A stretch of 64,000 nt of DNA from Perlabentimonas sp964490015 (GTDB taxonomy: Bacteria > Bacteroidota > Bacteroidia > Bacteroidales > Tenuifilaceae), in NCBI GenBank assembly GCA_964490015.1, contig CAZBBA010000017.1, positions 1 through 64,000 of the forward strand. Direction: 5' to 3'. The position numbers and the translations under genes were made by a program. This document shows, one piece after another, positions 52,973 to 62,470 of this stretch. Numbering within the stretch: the stretch's first letter is position 1; each line of letters opens with the position of its first letter. The notes beneath the pieces are model-generated. The model was not told the DNA's origin, made no database searches, and worked only from the letters and a program-made list of their open reading frames with translations.

Positions 52973-54034
52973 CTATTCTGCTGGGATAAATCTTGAAAAG
53001 TTTATTCCGTCGGGTTGTTTTCCTGTTGGGAAGTGACGTACAATCTCGTAGGTCTCGAGGTTAACCTCGCTGACCAAATCGGCATTGGTATTGGCCACGT
53101 ATGCTGTTGAGTTGTGGGGCACAACCAAGCCAATTGGGATAGAACTTCCCTTAAACTCTTTGGAAAAAAAACGCTCATCATCTACCTCCTCGGGCAGTGG
53201 AACAGTTAGCCTAACCTTGGCAAGAAGCGTTTTTTGGAAAGCATCAAAAATGGCCACATCGGCCGACTGGGCATTGCTCACCAGCACCTTACTCCCATTG
53301 GGAGTAAACTTAATGCGGATAGGAAAATCTCCACATTCAAGGGTTTGGATTGCTGTAAAAGTTTTGGTATCGAAAACTGTAATCGTGTTATCGGCCCTAT
53401 TGGTAACCCACAACTCAGCGCCGTTTGGTGAAACGGCAGCACCTTCGGCACCTTTTCCTGAGTAAACTTGGGCGATTATGCTGTCGCCTACCAAATCGAT
53501 AATTGTAACATTACCTGTACGAATGCTAGGCACAAATGCAACCGTAAAATCGATGTTTGCAGCCACCATGTGCGAAACGGGTTGATCGGTCCCAATAACG
53601 CGCTCCACCTGGCCTTTGGCCACATCAACCACCAGCAGGTTGTTGGTGCTCTCGGCGGTAACCAGCATCTTCTGCGTACCAGTAATCCACTGCATTCCAT
53701 GCGGACGGGTATGCTCGCCCAGATCAATGGTTTTAAGCAGAGTGCCTGCCTTAATATCGTAAACCGAAAGTGTATTCCCCACCACCTCGCGGTTGCCATA
53801 GTTGCAAACCACAGCAATAGTTCCATCGTCCGACACTTCAACCTCATGGGGTTCTAATCCCGTTTCAAGAACTTTCACAGTATAGCCTGTTTCGCGACTA
53901 ATAAAGTGAACCGTGTTGTCGGTTTTATGCGAAACAATTAGTACTCCACCAAAGTCGTCTGTCCCCGACTTTTTTCTACTAGTACAGGAAAATACCATCG
54001 CGAGCACAACCAGAGTAAAGATCAATCTTTGCAT
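52973..54034 (-). CDS. YncE/YVTN-type beta-propeller lipoprotein
   Basis: The 353-residue product starts with a lipoprotein signal (MQRLIFTLVVLAMVFSC, Cys17), so it is attached to a membrane. The rest consists of repeated YVTN-like blades, for example FISRETGYTVKVLETGLEPH, VVCNYGNREVVGNTLSVYD, LWVTNRADNTITVFD and VLVSNAQSADVAIFDAFQK, giving a seven-bladed propeller. Relatives bind DNA, metal cofactors or proteins, so no specific role can be given. It is divergent from the flippase-like membrane protein gene and followed by the BrkB-like gene. Confidence 0.88.
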   Translation of the reverse strand: MQRLIFTLVVLAMVFSCTSRKKSGTDDFGGVLIVSHKTDNTVHFISRETGYTVKVLETGLEPHEVEVSDDGTIAVVCNYGNREVVGNTLSVYDIKAGTLLKTIDLGEHTRPHGMQWITGTQKMLVTAESTNNLLVVDVAKGQVERVIGTDQPVSHMVAANIDFTVAFVPSIRTGNVTIIDLVGDSIIAQVYSGKGAEGAAVSPNGAELWVTNRADNTITVFDTKTFTAIQTLECGDFPIRIKFTPNGSKVLVSNAQSADVAIFDAFQKTLLAKVRLTVPLPEEVDDERFFSKEFKGSSIPIGLVVPHNSTAYVANTNADLVSEVNLETYEIVRHFPTGKQPDGINFSRFIPAE

Positions 54035-54147
54035 TGGGTTTAGTTTATGGTTTACGAAAGTAAAATTATGAAAAAAATTATGAATTCCCTCATTGATGCT
54101 GTGTTTAGGGGAATTATACTAAATTAGCCATTCCATATCAAAAAGCA

Positions 54148-55089
54148 ATGCAATTGATAAAACACAAACGATACATAAACCTTGTTGCTATAGCTGCTGC
54201 TTACGGCTATGTGGGCTTTAAACTATTTGAAGATCGCGGTATAGATATATCCATCTTTTCGCTTTGCAACCCATGGTATCTGGCTTTGGGCATTCTGCTT
54301 ACAGCGCCCAACTTGTTAGTTGAAACGCATAAATGGAGGATTGCTCTGGGTGGAATTTATCAACCTTCGTTTCCCGATGCGCTAAAAGCAGTTACTTACG
54401 GTGCAGGCGTTGGGTTGTTTACGCCAAATCGTGTGGGCGATCCCATTGGTCGAGCAGCTATGTTAAAGCCGGAACATCGGGCGCGAGGAGCAGCTTTGGC
54501 AATCCTGTGCTCTACGAGCCAACAATTTGCCACCATCATTTTTGGCTTAATCGGACTGGCTGCTTGGTATGGGGTTAATCTTTTTAGCGATATTTCGATA
54601 AAATCGATTTGCGTTGCCCTGCTTGTTTTGGCATCACTTACCCTGACCCTTTTTATAATCTTTGGATTTCAGAACATTGCCCGCTGGATGCATAAAAAGA
54701 AACTATTCAGCAAGATTACTAGAGATGAATCACTAATTATCGAAATGCCATCACTTGTAATATTTAAAATTGTAATGTTGAGCATTTTTCGATATGCCAT
54801 ATTCTCATCGCAACTGGTTTTACTGCTATACTTTTTTGGGTTTACGGGTATTGCCCTCGAAGTGTATCCTGCGATATTTATCTCTTACCTTTTCTCCAGT
54901 GTAATCCCATCAATCTCCATTGCAGAATTGGGTTTTAGGGTGGGTTTTGGAATTCACTTTATTGGAGCCATTTGGCCAAATATAATGGGCATCACTGCAG
55001 CCAGCATTTTTCTTTGGATGATAAACGTGGCTATACCCGGACTAATTGGGGTTTGGATGCCCTTTGGTAAAAGCAAGGATAAAACGTAA
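54148..55089 (+). CDS. Lysylphosphatidylglycerol synthase TM-region family membrane protein
   Basis: The 313-residue protein has about eight membrane helices with the landmarks of the UPF0104/AglD-like flippase family: PNLLVETHKWRIAL, YGAGVGLFTPNRVGDPIGRA and SSVIPSISIAELGFRVGF. Members are linked to lipid or glycolipid translocation, but the substrate is usually unknown. It stands alone, 197 bases before mutA. Confidence 0.87.
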   Translation: MQLIKHKRYINLVAIAAAYGYVGFKLFEDRGIDISIFSLCNPWYLALGILLTAPNLLVETHKWRIALGGIYQPSFPDALKAVTYGAGVGLFTPNRVGDPIGRAAMLKPEHRARGAALAILCSTSQQFATIIFGLIGLAAWYGVNLFSDISIKSICVALLVLASLTLTLFIIFGFQNIARWMHKKKLFSKITRDESLIIEMPSLVIFKIVMLSIFRYAIFSSQLVLLLYFFGFTGIALEVYPAIFISYLFSSVIPSISIAELGFRVGFGIHFIGAIWPNIMGITAASIFLWMINVAIPGLIGVWMPFGKSKDKT

Positions 55090-55246
55090 GCCTCTTGCCA
55101 TTTTTAATGCATTAGAGCCTACCATCACGGCCACTTTCATTTATCCGCCTCGGCTCAAGGGCAAGCCATCATCCTGTTGCCAATATGCTTGACAACACCC
55201 TTGGGCAATTATTGATGGCCGACAACATCTAAAATGCTATTAGTTT

Positions 55247-55254
55247 GTAAATTT
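55247..55254 (+). promoter_or_regulatory. Candidate -7 box for the mutA operon
   Basis: TAAATTTG, 32 bases before the mutA ATG. No -33 TTG is seen at the standard distance, so support is limited. Confidence 0.35.
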
Positions 55255-55286
55255 GCCCCTCGATTCTAAATCAAACAACACACGTT

Positions 55287-57164
55287 ATGGCAGAAAACAA
55301 AAGTGATTCTAAACTATTCACCGAATTCCCACCTGTTTCAACGGCAGAATGGGAAGAGGTAATAACCAAGGATCTTAAGGGCGCTGATTACGATAAAAAG
55401 CTGGTTTGGAAAACCATGGAGGGTTTTAGCGTTAGGCCCTACTATCGCGCCGAAGATCTTGAGGCAGTAAAGAACGCCCATGCTTTGCCGGGCAGTTTCC
55501 CTTACATTCGTGGCACAAAACCAACAGCCAACAACTGGTTGGTAAGGCAAGATTTTAACGCATGCAACTTCACCGAGGCAAACGCCAAAGCGGTAGATGC
55601 ACTTTCACTTAGAGGTGTTGAGTCGGTTGGCTTTGTTATTAGCTGCGACTGCGAGCACACCACCGAAGATTTTGCCAAACTTCTTAATGGCATCGATATT
55701 AATAAAACAGAGGTAAATTTTGTTGCCGATTGCAAATCGCGAAAAACCCTTCCCCTGCTAATTAAGTATCTAAAAGATTCGGGGAATGGATGTGCTAATG
55801 CAAAGGGTTCGTTTAATTACAGCCCTCTTTCTGCATTTAGCCTTAACGGCAAATTTGCTATCGACGCTAAAACAGCAGCTGGCAGAACTAAGGAGGTGAT
55901 TGAGGTAGGACGAGAACTCCCTCAATTCAAACTAATTGCCGTTCGTGGCGATATATTCCGCAACGCGGGAGCTACAGCCGTTCAGGAGTTGGCCTTTGTC
56001 ATGGCCATGGGCACACAGTATATCGACTGGCTTACCGAGCAGGGCGTAAAACCCGAGGAGGTTTTCCAAAAGATGAAATTCACACTGGCCATTGGTCCTA
56101 GCTACTTTATGGAGATTGCCAAGTTTAGGGCAGCCCGGTTCCTGTGGGCAAAAATTGCCGAGGCATACGGATGCAAGGAGCAATCGGCAATATGCATTCA
56201 TGCAGTGAACGAAAGCTGGAACAAAACGGTTTACGATCCCTACGTGAACATGCTCCGCACCACAACCGAATCGATGTCGGCAGTGCTAGGTGGCATTCAC
56301 AGCTTAACGGTTCTACCGTTCGATGCTCCTTATCAAAAACAAACAGCATTCTCCGAAAGGATTGCCCGCAACCAGCAGATTGTTATAAAGGAGGAAGCAT
56401 ACCTCGATAAGGTGGCCGACCCAGCCGCTGGTAGCTACTACATCGAAACCCTTACCCAATCGATTATAAAAAATGCCTGGGATCTGTTCCTCAAGGTTCA
56501 AGATATCGGCGGCTACGTGGAGGCATTCACCAAAGGATTTATCCAAAGTGAGATTAAGGCGGTTGCCACCAAACGCGAGGCAAACATTACCACCCGCAGG
56601 CAAACCGTTCTGGGTACCAACCAGTACCCCAACTTTGGCGAGGTGGCCGATACAAAGGTTGTTAGGATGGATACCGTTAAAAAGGCCGATGTGACTATAT
56701 CTGCCGATGCTATTTGTGAGCCACTGCCACAGTACCGCGAGTCGCAGGCAATTGAGGAACTCCGCTTCCGTACCGATGCCTCGGGCAAGCGACCCAAAGT
56801 ATTCATGCTAACCCTGGGCAACCTAGCATTCCGCAGAGCACGTGCACAGTTTAGCTGCAACTTCTTTGCTTGCGCAGGATTCGAGGTAATCGACAATATT
56901 GGGTTTAAAACCATCGATGAGGGTGTTAAGGCCGCACTCGATGCTAAATCGGATATAGTGGTTATCTGCTCATCGGACGAGGAGTACGAAACGCTTGCTA
57001 CCGAAGTATTCGCGAAGGTAAATGGCAAAGCCATATTTGTGGTGGCTGGCGAGCCCGCCTGCAAACCCGCTCTCGAGGCCAGTGGCATAACCAACTTCAT
57101 CAGCGTTAAGAGCAATGTACTCGAAACCCTAAAGGGTTATCAGAATTTTCTAGGTATTAAATAA
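55287..57164 (+). CDS. mutA: Methylmalonyl-CoA mutase small subunit
   Basis: MutA is the non-catalytic partner of MutB in the adenosylcobalamin-dependent interconversion of methylmalonyl-CoA and succinyl-CoA (propionate/succinate pathway). The 625-residue product has the TIM-barrel region (LTEQGVKPEEVFQKMKF, FRAARFLWAKIAEAYG, DPAAGSYYIE) and a C-terminal B12-like domain lacking the DxHxxG cobalamin motif, as small subunits do. The usual tight coupling to mutB is interrupted here: a 447-base cassette starts at the last base of the stop codon. No cobalamin riboswitch was recognised upstream. Confidence 0.96.
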   Translation: MAENKSDSKLFTEFPPVSTAEWEEVITKDLKGADYDKKLVWKTMEGFSVRPYYRAEDLEAVKNAHALPGSFPYIRGTKPTANNWLVRQDFNACNFTEANAKAVDALSLRGVESVGFVISCDCEHTTEDFAKLLNGIDINKTEVNFVADCKSRKTLPLLIKYLKDSGNGCANAKGSFNYSPLSAFSLNGKFAIDAKTAAGRTKEVIEVGRELPQFKLIAVRGDIFRNAGATAVQELAFVMAMGTQYIDWLTEQGVKPEEVFQKMKFTLAIGPSYFMEIAKFRAARFLWAKIAEAYGCKEQSAICIHAVNESWNKTVYDPYVNMLRTTTESMSAVLGGIHSLTVLPFDAPYQKQTAFSERIARNQQIVIKEEAYLDKVADPAAGSYYIETLTQSIIKNAWDLFLKVQDIGGYVEAFTKGFIQSEIKAVATKREANITTRRQTVLGTNQYPNFGEVADTKVVRMDTVKKADVTISADAICEPLPQYRESQAIEELRFRTDASGKRPKVFMLTLGNLAFRRARAQFSCNFFACAGFEVIDNIGFKTIDEGVKAALDAKSDIVVICSSDEEYETLATEVFAKVNGKAIFVVAGEPACKPALEASGITNFISVKSNVLETLKGYQNFLGIK

Positions 57165-57189
57165 ACGCTAAGGCACTAAAACGCTAAGT
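57164..57189 (+). repeat. Left terminal inverted repeat of the GxxExxY cassette
   Basis: 26 bp containing two ACGCTAAG units and a variant GCACTAA between them. It lies between the mutA stop and the GxxExxY ATG. Confidence 0.7.
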
Positions 57190-57190
57190 A

Positions 57191-57598
57191 ATGACTAAGC
57201 AGGAATACGAGAAAACCGCAAAAAAGATAGTAAACTCTGCCTTTGAAGTCCACAAAGAGTTAGGTCCAGGATTACTTGAATCGGTTTACGAGTCATGCTT
57301 AGTTGAGGAACTCAAACAACAAGGATTAGATGTTCTTTCACAGGTGAACTTGCCAATTTACTACAAAGGCAAGAAACTGAGCAAGCATTATGTCATTGAT
57401 ATACTTGTTGAAGATGCAATTGCCATAGAGTTAAAAGCTGTTGAGGAGTTAATTCCTCTTCATGAGGTCCAACTAGTTACCTACATGAAACTTGCTGACA
57501 TTAAATTGGGATTCCTATTTAACTTCAACGTTCAGTATTTTAAAGATGGAGTTAGAAGAAAGGTTAATAACTACTTTATTGATGACTTAGCGTCATAG
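57191..57598 (+). CDS. GxxExxY family protein (PD-(D/E)XK-like)
   Basis: The 135-residue product matches the GxxExxY family: GPGLLESVYE holds the name motif (G27-x-x-E30-x-x-Y33). Further on, VIDILVEDAIAIELKAVEEL has the arrangement D70...E80-x-K82 and QLVTY (Q94...Y98), which fits a PD-(D/E)XK nuclease-like core; whether it cleaves nucleic acid is not known. The family is widespread, often in multiple copies with flanking CGCTAAGG-type repeats. Here it lies between mutA and mutB, unrelated to B12 metabolism, and is enclosed by inverted repeats. It starts 26 bases after mutA, and mutB starts 28 bases after it. Confidence 0.9.
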   Translation: MTKQEYEKTAKKIVNSAFEVHKELGPGLLESVYESCLVEELKQQGLDVLSQVNLPIYYKGKKLSKHYVIDILVEDAIAIELKAVEELIPLHEVQLVTYMKLADIKLGFLFNFNVQYFKDGVRRKVNNYFIDDLAS

Positions 57599-57610
57599 CG
57601 TTTTTGCGTT
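57585..57610 (-). repeat. Right terminal inverted repeat of the GxxExxY cassette
   Basis: 26 bp, reverse complement matching the left repeat at 20 of 26 positions. It contains the last codons and stop of the GxxExxY gene. Confidence 0.7.
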
Positions 57611-57626
57611 TAAAAAAATCATTACT

Positions 57627-59759
57627 ATGAAACCAGATTTCAAAAAAATAAACATCGATCAGGAGTACACCGCGGGTGAGGTTAAGGCTTCGCACGAAGG
57701 GTTTGTTACCCCTGAGCAGATTGCTGTTAAACCTGTTTACAGCAAGGCCGATTTGGAGAATATGGAGCATCTGAATTACGCTGCCGGTATCTCTCCCTAC
57801 CTGCGTGGCCCATACAGCACCATGTACGTGAACAAGCCTTGGACAGTTCGCCAGTACGCTGGGTTCTCCACCGCTCAGGAGTCCAACGCATTCTACCGTC
57901 GCAACCTGGCCGCAGGCCAAAAGGGACTATCGGTGGCATTCGACCTGGCTACGCACCGTGGCTACGATAGCGACCACCCCCGAGTGGTTGGTGATGTGGG
58001 TAAAGCCGGTGTGGCCATCGATTCCATTGAGGATATGAAAGTGCTATTCGATGGTATCCCCTTGGATAAGATGTCCGTATCGATGACAATGAACGGAGCC
58101 GTGCTGCCCATTATGGCATTCTACATTGGCGCAGCCCTGGAACAGGGTGCAACCCTCGATCAGCTGGCTGGAACCATTCAGAACGACATCCTTAAGGAGT
58201 TTATGGTGCGTAACACGTACATCTACCCCCCCGAATTCTCCATGAAGATTATCGCCGATATCTTCCAGTACACCGCCAAGAATATGCCCAAGTTCAACAG
58301 CATCTCCATCTCGGGCTACCATATGCAGGAGGCTGGTGCAACAGCCGACATCGAGCTTGCTTACACTCTAGCCGATGGCTTGGAGTACCTACGCACTGGC
58401 GTAAACTCTGGTCTCGATATTGATGCCTTTGCCCCTCGCCTATCGTTTTTCTGGGCCATTGGCATGAACCACTTTATGGAGATTGCCAAGATGCGCGCCG
58501 CGCGGTTACTTTGGGCTAAGATTGTAAAACAATTCAATCCAAAGAATCCCAAATCGCTTGCATTGCGTACACACAGCCAAACATCGGGCTGGAGCTTAAC
58601 CGAGCAGGATCCATTCAACAACGTGGCTCGTACATGCATTGAGGCCATGGCTGCTGCGCTGGGTCATACCCAAAGTTTGCACACCAATGCGCTAGACGAG
58701 GCCATTGCACTACCCACCGATTTCTCAGCACGTATTGCCCGTAACACGCAGATATATCTTCAGGAAGAAACCGACATTTGCCGTGCGGTTGACCCCTGGG
58801 CTGGCTCGTACTACGTGGAGCAGCTAACCCACGAGATTGCCCACAAAGCTTGGGCGCTAATCCAAGAGGTTGAGGAGCTGGGCGGAATGGCCAAGGCCAT
58901 TGAGACTGGTATCCCCAAAATGCGCATTGAGGAGGCAGCTGCACGCAAGCAAGCTCGTATCGACTCGGGCAGGGATATCATTGTTGGGGTTAACAAGTAC
59001 CGTCTAGATAAGGAGGATCCAATTGAAATTTTGGATGTGGATAATACCGCTGTTCGCTTAAGCCAAATACAAAGGCTCAACGACCTTAAAGCCAGTCGCG
59101 ATGAGGCCAAGGTACAGGCAGCCCTTGCAGCCATTACCCGCTGTGCCGAAACCGGCGAGGGAAATATCCTTGAACTTTCGGTTGAAGCGGCTAGACTTAG
59201 AGCAACACTGGGCGAGATTTCTGACGCCTGTGAGAAGGTTGCTGGTCGCTACAAAGCGGTTATACGCTCAATTTCAGGAATTTACTCAGCAGAAGCTATG
59301 GATGATAAAGTATTTGCCGAAGCCCGCGAGCTGTGCGAGAAGTTTGCCAAGTTCGAGGGTCGTCAACCCCGCATTATGATTGCCAAAATGGGGCAGGATG
59401 GCCACGACCGTGGCGCCAAGGTGGTTGCCACTGGTTATGCCGATATAGGATTCGATGTGGACATTGGACCATTATTCCAAACCCCAGCCGAGGCAGCAAA
59501 GCAAGCGGTTGAGAACGACGTGCATGTGCTAGGCGTATCGAGCCTTGCGGCAGGTCACAAAACCCTTGTGCCACAGGTAATGGAGGAACTTAAAAAACTT
59601 GGTCGTGAGGATATTATGGTAATCTGCGGTGGTGTTATCCCTGCGCAGGACTACCAGTACTTATACGATCAAGGCGTTGCTGCAATCTTTGGCCCCGGCT
59701 CATCGGTGGCGCTTGCTGGCAAGCAGATTTTAGAATTACTAATGCATAAGTTCGACTAA
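57627..59759 (+). CDS. mutB: Methylmalonyl-CoA mutase large subunit
   Basis: This is the catalytic, B12-binding subunit that rearranges succinyl-CoA and methylmalonyl-CoA. The 710-residue product has the TIM-barrel domain (PYLRGPYSTMYVNKPWTVRQ, SMTMNGAVLPIMAFYIGA, RTHSQTSGWSLTEQDP) and a C-terminal B12 domain with the cobalt-ligand motif D591-x-H593-x-x-G596 (GQDGHDRGAK). It ends at a long hairpin terminator. It is complete and well conserved. Because of the inserted cassette it probably depends on read-through from the mutA promoter or on its own start signals; no promoter was recognised in the 28-base spacer. Confidence 0.97.
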   Translation: MKPDFKKINIDQEYTAGEVKASHEGFVTPEQIAVKPVYSKADLENMEHLNYAAGISPYLRGPYSTMYVNKPWTVRQYAGFSTAQESNAFYRRNLAAGQKGLSVAFDLATHRGYDSDHPRVVGDVGKAGVAIDSIEDMKVLFDGIPLDKMSVSMTMNGAVLPIMAFYIGAALEQGATLDQLAGTIQNDILKEFMVRNTYIYPPEFSMKIIADIFQYTAKNMPKFNSISISGYHMQEAGATADIELAYTLADGLEYLRTGVNSGLDIDAFAPRLSFFWAIGMNHFMEIAKMRAARLLWAKIVKQFNPKNPKSLALRTHSQTSGWSLTEQDPFNNVARTCIEAMAAALGHTQSLHTNALDEAIALPTDFSARIARNTQIYLQEETDICRAVDPWAGSYYVEQLTHEIAHKAWALIQEVEELGGMAKAIETGIPKMRIEEAAARKQARIDSGRDIIVGVNKYRLDKEDPIEILDVDNTAVRLSQIQRLNDLKASRDEAKVQAALAAITRCAETGEGNILELSVEAARLRATLGEISDACEKVAGRYKAVIRSISGIYSAEAMDDKVFAEARELCEKFAKFEGRQPRIMIAKMGQDGHDRGAKVVATGYADIGFDVDIGPLFQTPAEAAKQAVENDVHVLGVSSLAAGHKTLVPQVMEELKKLGREDIMVICGGVIPAQDYQYLYDQGVAAIFGPGSSVALAGKQILELLMHKFD

Positions 59760-59770
59760 GCATCTACTTC

Positions 59771-59820
59771 CTGAATATAAGTAAGGGTGCGGCTTTAAAG
59801 CCGCACCTTTACTTATTCAG
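59771..59820. terminator. Long hairpin terminator after mutB
   Basis: CTGAATATAAGTAAGGGTGCGGCTTT pairs with AAAGCCGCACCTTTACTTATTCAG over about 24 bp, with a two-base bulge and one mismatch. The central 11 bp are perfect. It lies between convergent genes. Confidence 0.88.
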
Positions 59821-59890
59821 GAATAGTTTTACAACAACATACCAGAAGTAGATTTGGGAAACCAACATACCCTTTAGAGTAGAAGAGTGT

Positions 59891-61123
59891 CTACCTCACT
59901 CCGTGCTTCTTTTTTAGTATTATCCCCAGCAAAAGCCCAACAGCAGCTAAAGTTCCGCCAATTAGAAATGCTGGTGAGTAACTGCCAGTTGTGTCGAATA
60001 GCCATGAACCTAAAATTGAGGCTACAGCACCCGTACCAAATGCTGTGTAAACAATTCCGTAGTTCATTCCCAAATTCTTTGTACCAAAGTTGGTGGCAGT
60101 AATACTAGGGAATAGCGCCATTGAGGCAGCAAATCCCCATCCAAGAAAACCTGAGAAAATGTAGAGAACTGCCTGGGTGGTAGCTAACGCTGGAAACATG
60201 AAGAAGGTTAGGGTTTGGAGCACATACGTTACAATTAACACTTGCAGTGCGCCAAACTTATCGCCCAAAAAGCCTGCCAGCGGGCGACCAAACCCATTGA
60301 AGAATGCGAATATGGAGAGTGCAAAAGCTGCGTTTACTGGATTAAGTTTTAATACCTCAATACCATAGGGGATAATAAGCGTAAGGCAGATAAATCCTCC
60401 GAAAAGTATTAAAGTGAATATTGACCAGATATACCAAAACTTTGGGCTGCCAACCATCTCTTTTGATGTGGATTCGCTTAGAATGGCTGTTGATTTTTTT
60501 GTGCAGGTTTCGGCATCCCAGTTTTTTGGTTTCCACCCAGCAGGTGGATTTCTGGTTAGCCACGAAGCCAGCAGCGTGCCAGTTGTTGTGATAGCTGCAA
60601 TTATAAGAAAAGTGCACTCAATGCCATACTCGGGGATTAATAACTTTGCTTTAAGCGGCGCCCAAATCACAGCCGACAGGCCCATGCCTGTTACTGAGAT
60701 AGCCATTGCAAAACCCGGGAAATCGGGAAGCCACTTCCTGGCGGGAGGAATGGCGCAGGCGTACCCAAAACCTCCCGCTGTGCCACCAATTAACCCGTAG
60801 GTTAGGGTAAGGTACCAAGTGTACGGGTATTTCCCAACAAACGATGCGAGGGTGTAGGCAACAAGGAAAAGTACGGCTGCTAGCAGGCCTGTTTTTCGTG
60901 GGCCTATTCGGTCTTGCAATCGGCCTGCGGGGATAGTCATTACTGCCGATAGAAAAATGAAAACAAGGAATGGTATGTTGATCTGGGTTTTTGTCCATCC
61001 AAATTGCTCTACCATAGGATTTATAAATGCGCTCCATGCATAGGCTGTACCAACCATTAGGGTGAACAAGAAACTCGCGACGGGTATGCTCCATCGCGAA
61101 ATGAAATAAGGCTTGGTGCTCAT
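59891..61123 (-). CDS. MFS transporter, oxalate/formate antiporter (OFA)-like
   Basis: The 410-residue protein has twelve predicted helices and the OFA-family opening WSIPVASFLFTLMVGTAYAW, MFS motif A-like GRLQDRIGPRKTG, and FGYACAIPPARKWLPDFPGF. Members carry small organic acids; the actual substrate here is unknown, and the oxalate label should not be taken literally. It is a single gene with a well-formed promoter upstream. Confidence 0.88.
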   Translation of the reverse strand: MSTKPYFISRWSIPVASFLFTLMVGTAYAWSAFINPMVEQFGWTKTQINIPFLVFIFLSAVMTIPAGRLQDRIGPRKTGLLAAVLFLVAYTLASFVGKYPYTWYLTLTYGLIGGTAGGFGYACAIPPARKWLPDFPGFAMAISVTGMGLSAVIWAPLKAKLLIPEYGIECTFLIIAAITTTGTLLASWLTRNPPAGWKPKNWDAETCTKKSTAILSESTSKEMVGSPKFWYIWSIFTLILFGGFICLTLIIPYGIEVLKLNPVNAAFALSIFAFFNGFGRPLAGFLGDKFGALQVLIVTYVLQTLTFFMFPALATTQAVLYIFSGFLGWGFAASMALFPSITATNFGTKNLGMNYGIVYTAFGTGAVASILGSWLFDTTGSYSPAFLIGGTLAAVGLLLGIILKKKHGVR

Positions 61124-61738
61124 GTTTTCTATTGTTATTTTAAGTTTAGTATTTTTCTGCCAAAAGCGCCAAAGATACTTTGTTTAAAGGGACTAACAAC
61201 AAGCAGAGCAAATTTGCCATGGTTTTTTCAATGGATGTTGGTTTGGAAGCCTAGCCTCTTTTCTCCCTTCATTATATTTAAATTGATGCCTTCTTAAATT
61301 AAACCATTGAAAACAAAGAGTTATATTATAATGCTAATTATTGGAGTACGCATGCTGCTTACAAGTTATTTGCAGTAGTGAGGGTGTGATCCTACTTTAG
61401 TAATATATAACCGAGTTCTTTCAACAAGTGATACTTTACCTTTGAACGGAGAGGGTTGCCGTAAATCAAGAATGGTGAGGCTTTGGAGTCGCACTATTAT
61501 TGCATAAAACCTAAATATATATCAAATAATAAAAGAAAAAAGAAAAATTATGAGAGTTTGAAAATTATCATGAAAAATTTCACTTGATCATTAAATTATA
61601 AATACATTTACGTAAAAGTTGCATTGCAATTCCAACAGCAATAGAGTATCTACCAGAATAAAAGAATTAAACATTCTATTTTTCTTACATTATTTACTAT
61701 TACCTAATCAATTAATCACACCCTAATCAACAATCATT
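61124..61738. other. 615-base A/T-rich intergenic region
   Basis: It contains the MFS promoter (61170-61199, minus strand) and a lone TACCTTTG at 61437-61444 (plus strand, without a -33 TTG). No supportable reading frame was found. Nothing else recognised. Confidence 0.6.
61170..61199 (-). promoter_or_regulatory. Promoter for the MFS transporter gene
   Basis: Minus strand: TTG (61197-61199), 19 bases, TATCTTTG (61170-61177), about 46 bases before the ATG at 61123. Full match to the Bacteroidota pattern. Confidence 0.8.
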
Positions 61739-62470
61739 ATGCGGAAATTTTTTGCCTTTTTACTTTTAGTATCCCTCTCCCTTGCTGCATTGCCTCAGGA
61801 TACGCTGAAGTTTACCCCAAACAGCTGGGCCACCGAAGTAAATGTCAACCTACTCGACGGCAAAGTATCGTTGAACAACGCCATTAATCAAATAAAAGTT
61901 AGACATTTTATTAGCGAAACGCTAGCCCATAGGTTCTCCTTTAACTCTAATAGCGCCAGCATGGTAAATAAGGAAGTACAGTTTTATGGATATAACAACA
62001 TTGACAGAGAGGATAAGAGAAACACTTTTGAGGGCACCTTTAACTTTGGTATTGAAAAGCACTTTAAGGGCACTCGAAGGCTTTCCCCATACATAGGTGC
62101 CGACTTTGGTATTGCATATAAAACATCGAACCAAAAATCGAAGCAAAATGGCGAAGAAATAGAAATAAAGGGCTGCTGGAGGGAATACACTTACTACCAG
62201 GTGCCCAATAGTTACTATGTGACAATAACTACTTACACGGAGAGAGGATATGTTGGTTTAGTTGCCAGCGCATTTACTGGAGTTGATCTTTATGTTTCTA
62301 AAAACCTGTTTGTTGGCATTGAATTTCAGTACGAGTTGAGGTACAAACTTTTCCAAAAAATTGAGATTATCGATAGCGATAGCAACACCAATTCGCCCGA
62401 TATCAAGGGTAACGAATTTGGATTTGGTGCGCGTGTTATTAATGGAATAAGGATTGGCTATGTATTCTAG
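61739..62470 (+). CDS. Exported outer-membrane barrel-type protein, unknown function
   Basis: The 243-residue product has a signal peptide (MRKFFAFLLLVSLSLAALPQ). The rest shows alternating strands and tight turns (FEGTFNFGIEKHFKGTRRLS, SPYIGADFGIAYKTSN, NLFVGIEFQYELRYKLFQKI) and ends GIRIGYVF, a barrel-like C-terminus. It resembles Bacteroidota outer-membrane barrels in general; no specific family. Its stop overlaps the start of the IPT-repeat lipoprotein by 11 bases, so both are probably made together. Confidence 0.8.
   Translation: MRKFFAFLLLVSLSLAALPQDTLKFTPNSWATEVNVNLLDGKVSLNNAINQIKVRHFISETLAHRFSFNSNSASMVNKEVQFYGYNNIDREDKRNTFEGTFNFGIEKHFKGTRRLSPYIGADFGIAYKTSNQKSKQNGEEIEIKGCWREYTYYQVPNSYYVTITTYTERGYVGLVASAFTGVDLYVSKNLFVGIEFQYELRYKLFQKIEIIDSDSNTNSPDIKGNEFGFGARVINGIRIGYVF

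Larger units (their letters stand above)
57164..57610. mobile_element. Putative GxxExxY cassette bounded by 26-bp terminal inverted repeats
   Basis: The left end 57164-57189 and the reverse complement of the right end 57585-57610 align without gaps at 20 of 26 positions; the core ACGCTAAGT is identical. Between them is exactly one gene, whose last four codons and stop are part of the right repeat. The left repeat starts on the final base of the mutA stop codon. I see no clear target-site duplication: the flanks are both T/A rich. Confidence 0.65.

Noticed and set aside
55090..55286. Cobalamin riboswitch upstream of mutA
   Set aside because: No B12-box-like sequence or plausible fold recognised in the 197-base spacer.
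56513..57115. A 200-codon minus-strand frame inside mutA
   Set aside because: Antisense to a conserved domain; low-complexity Ser/Ala-rich translation typical of shadow frames.
57150..57625. Target-site duplication around the GxxExxY cassette
   Set aside because: The flanks contain similar T/A-rich stretches (TTAAA) but no duplication that stands out from base composition.
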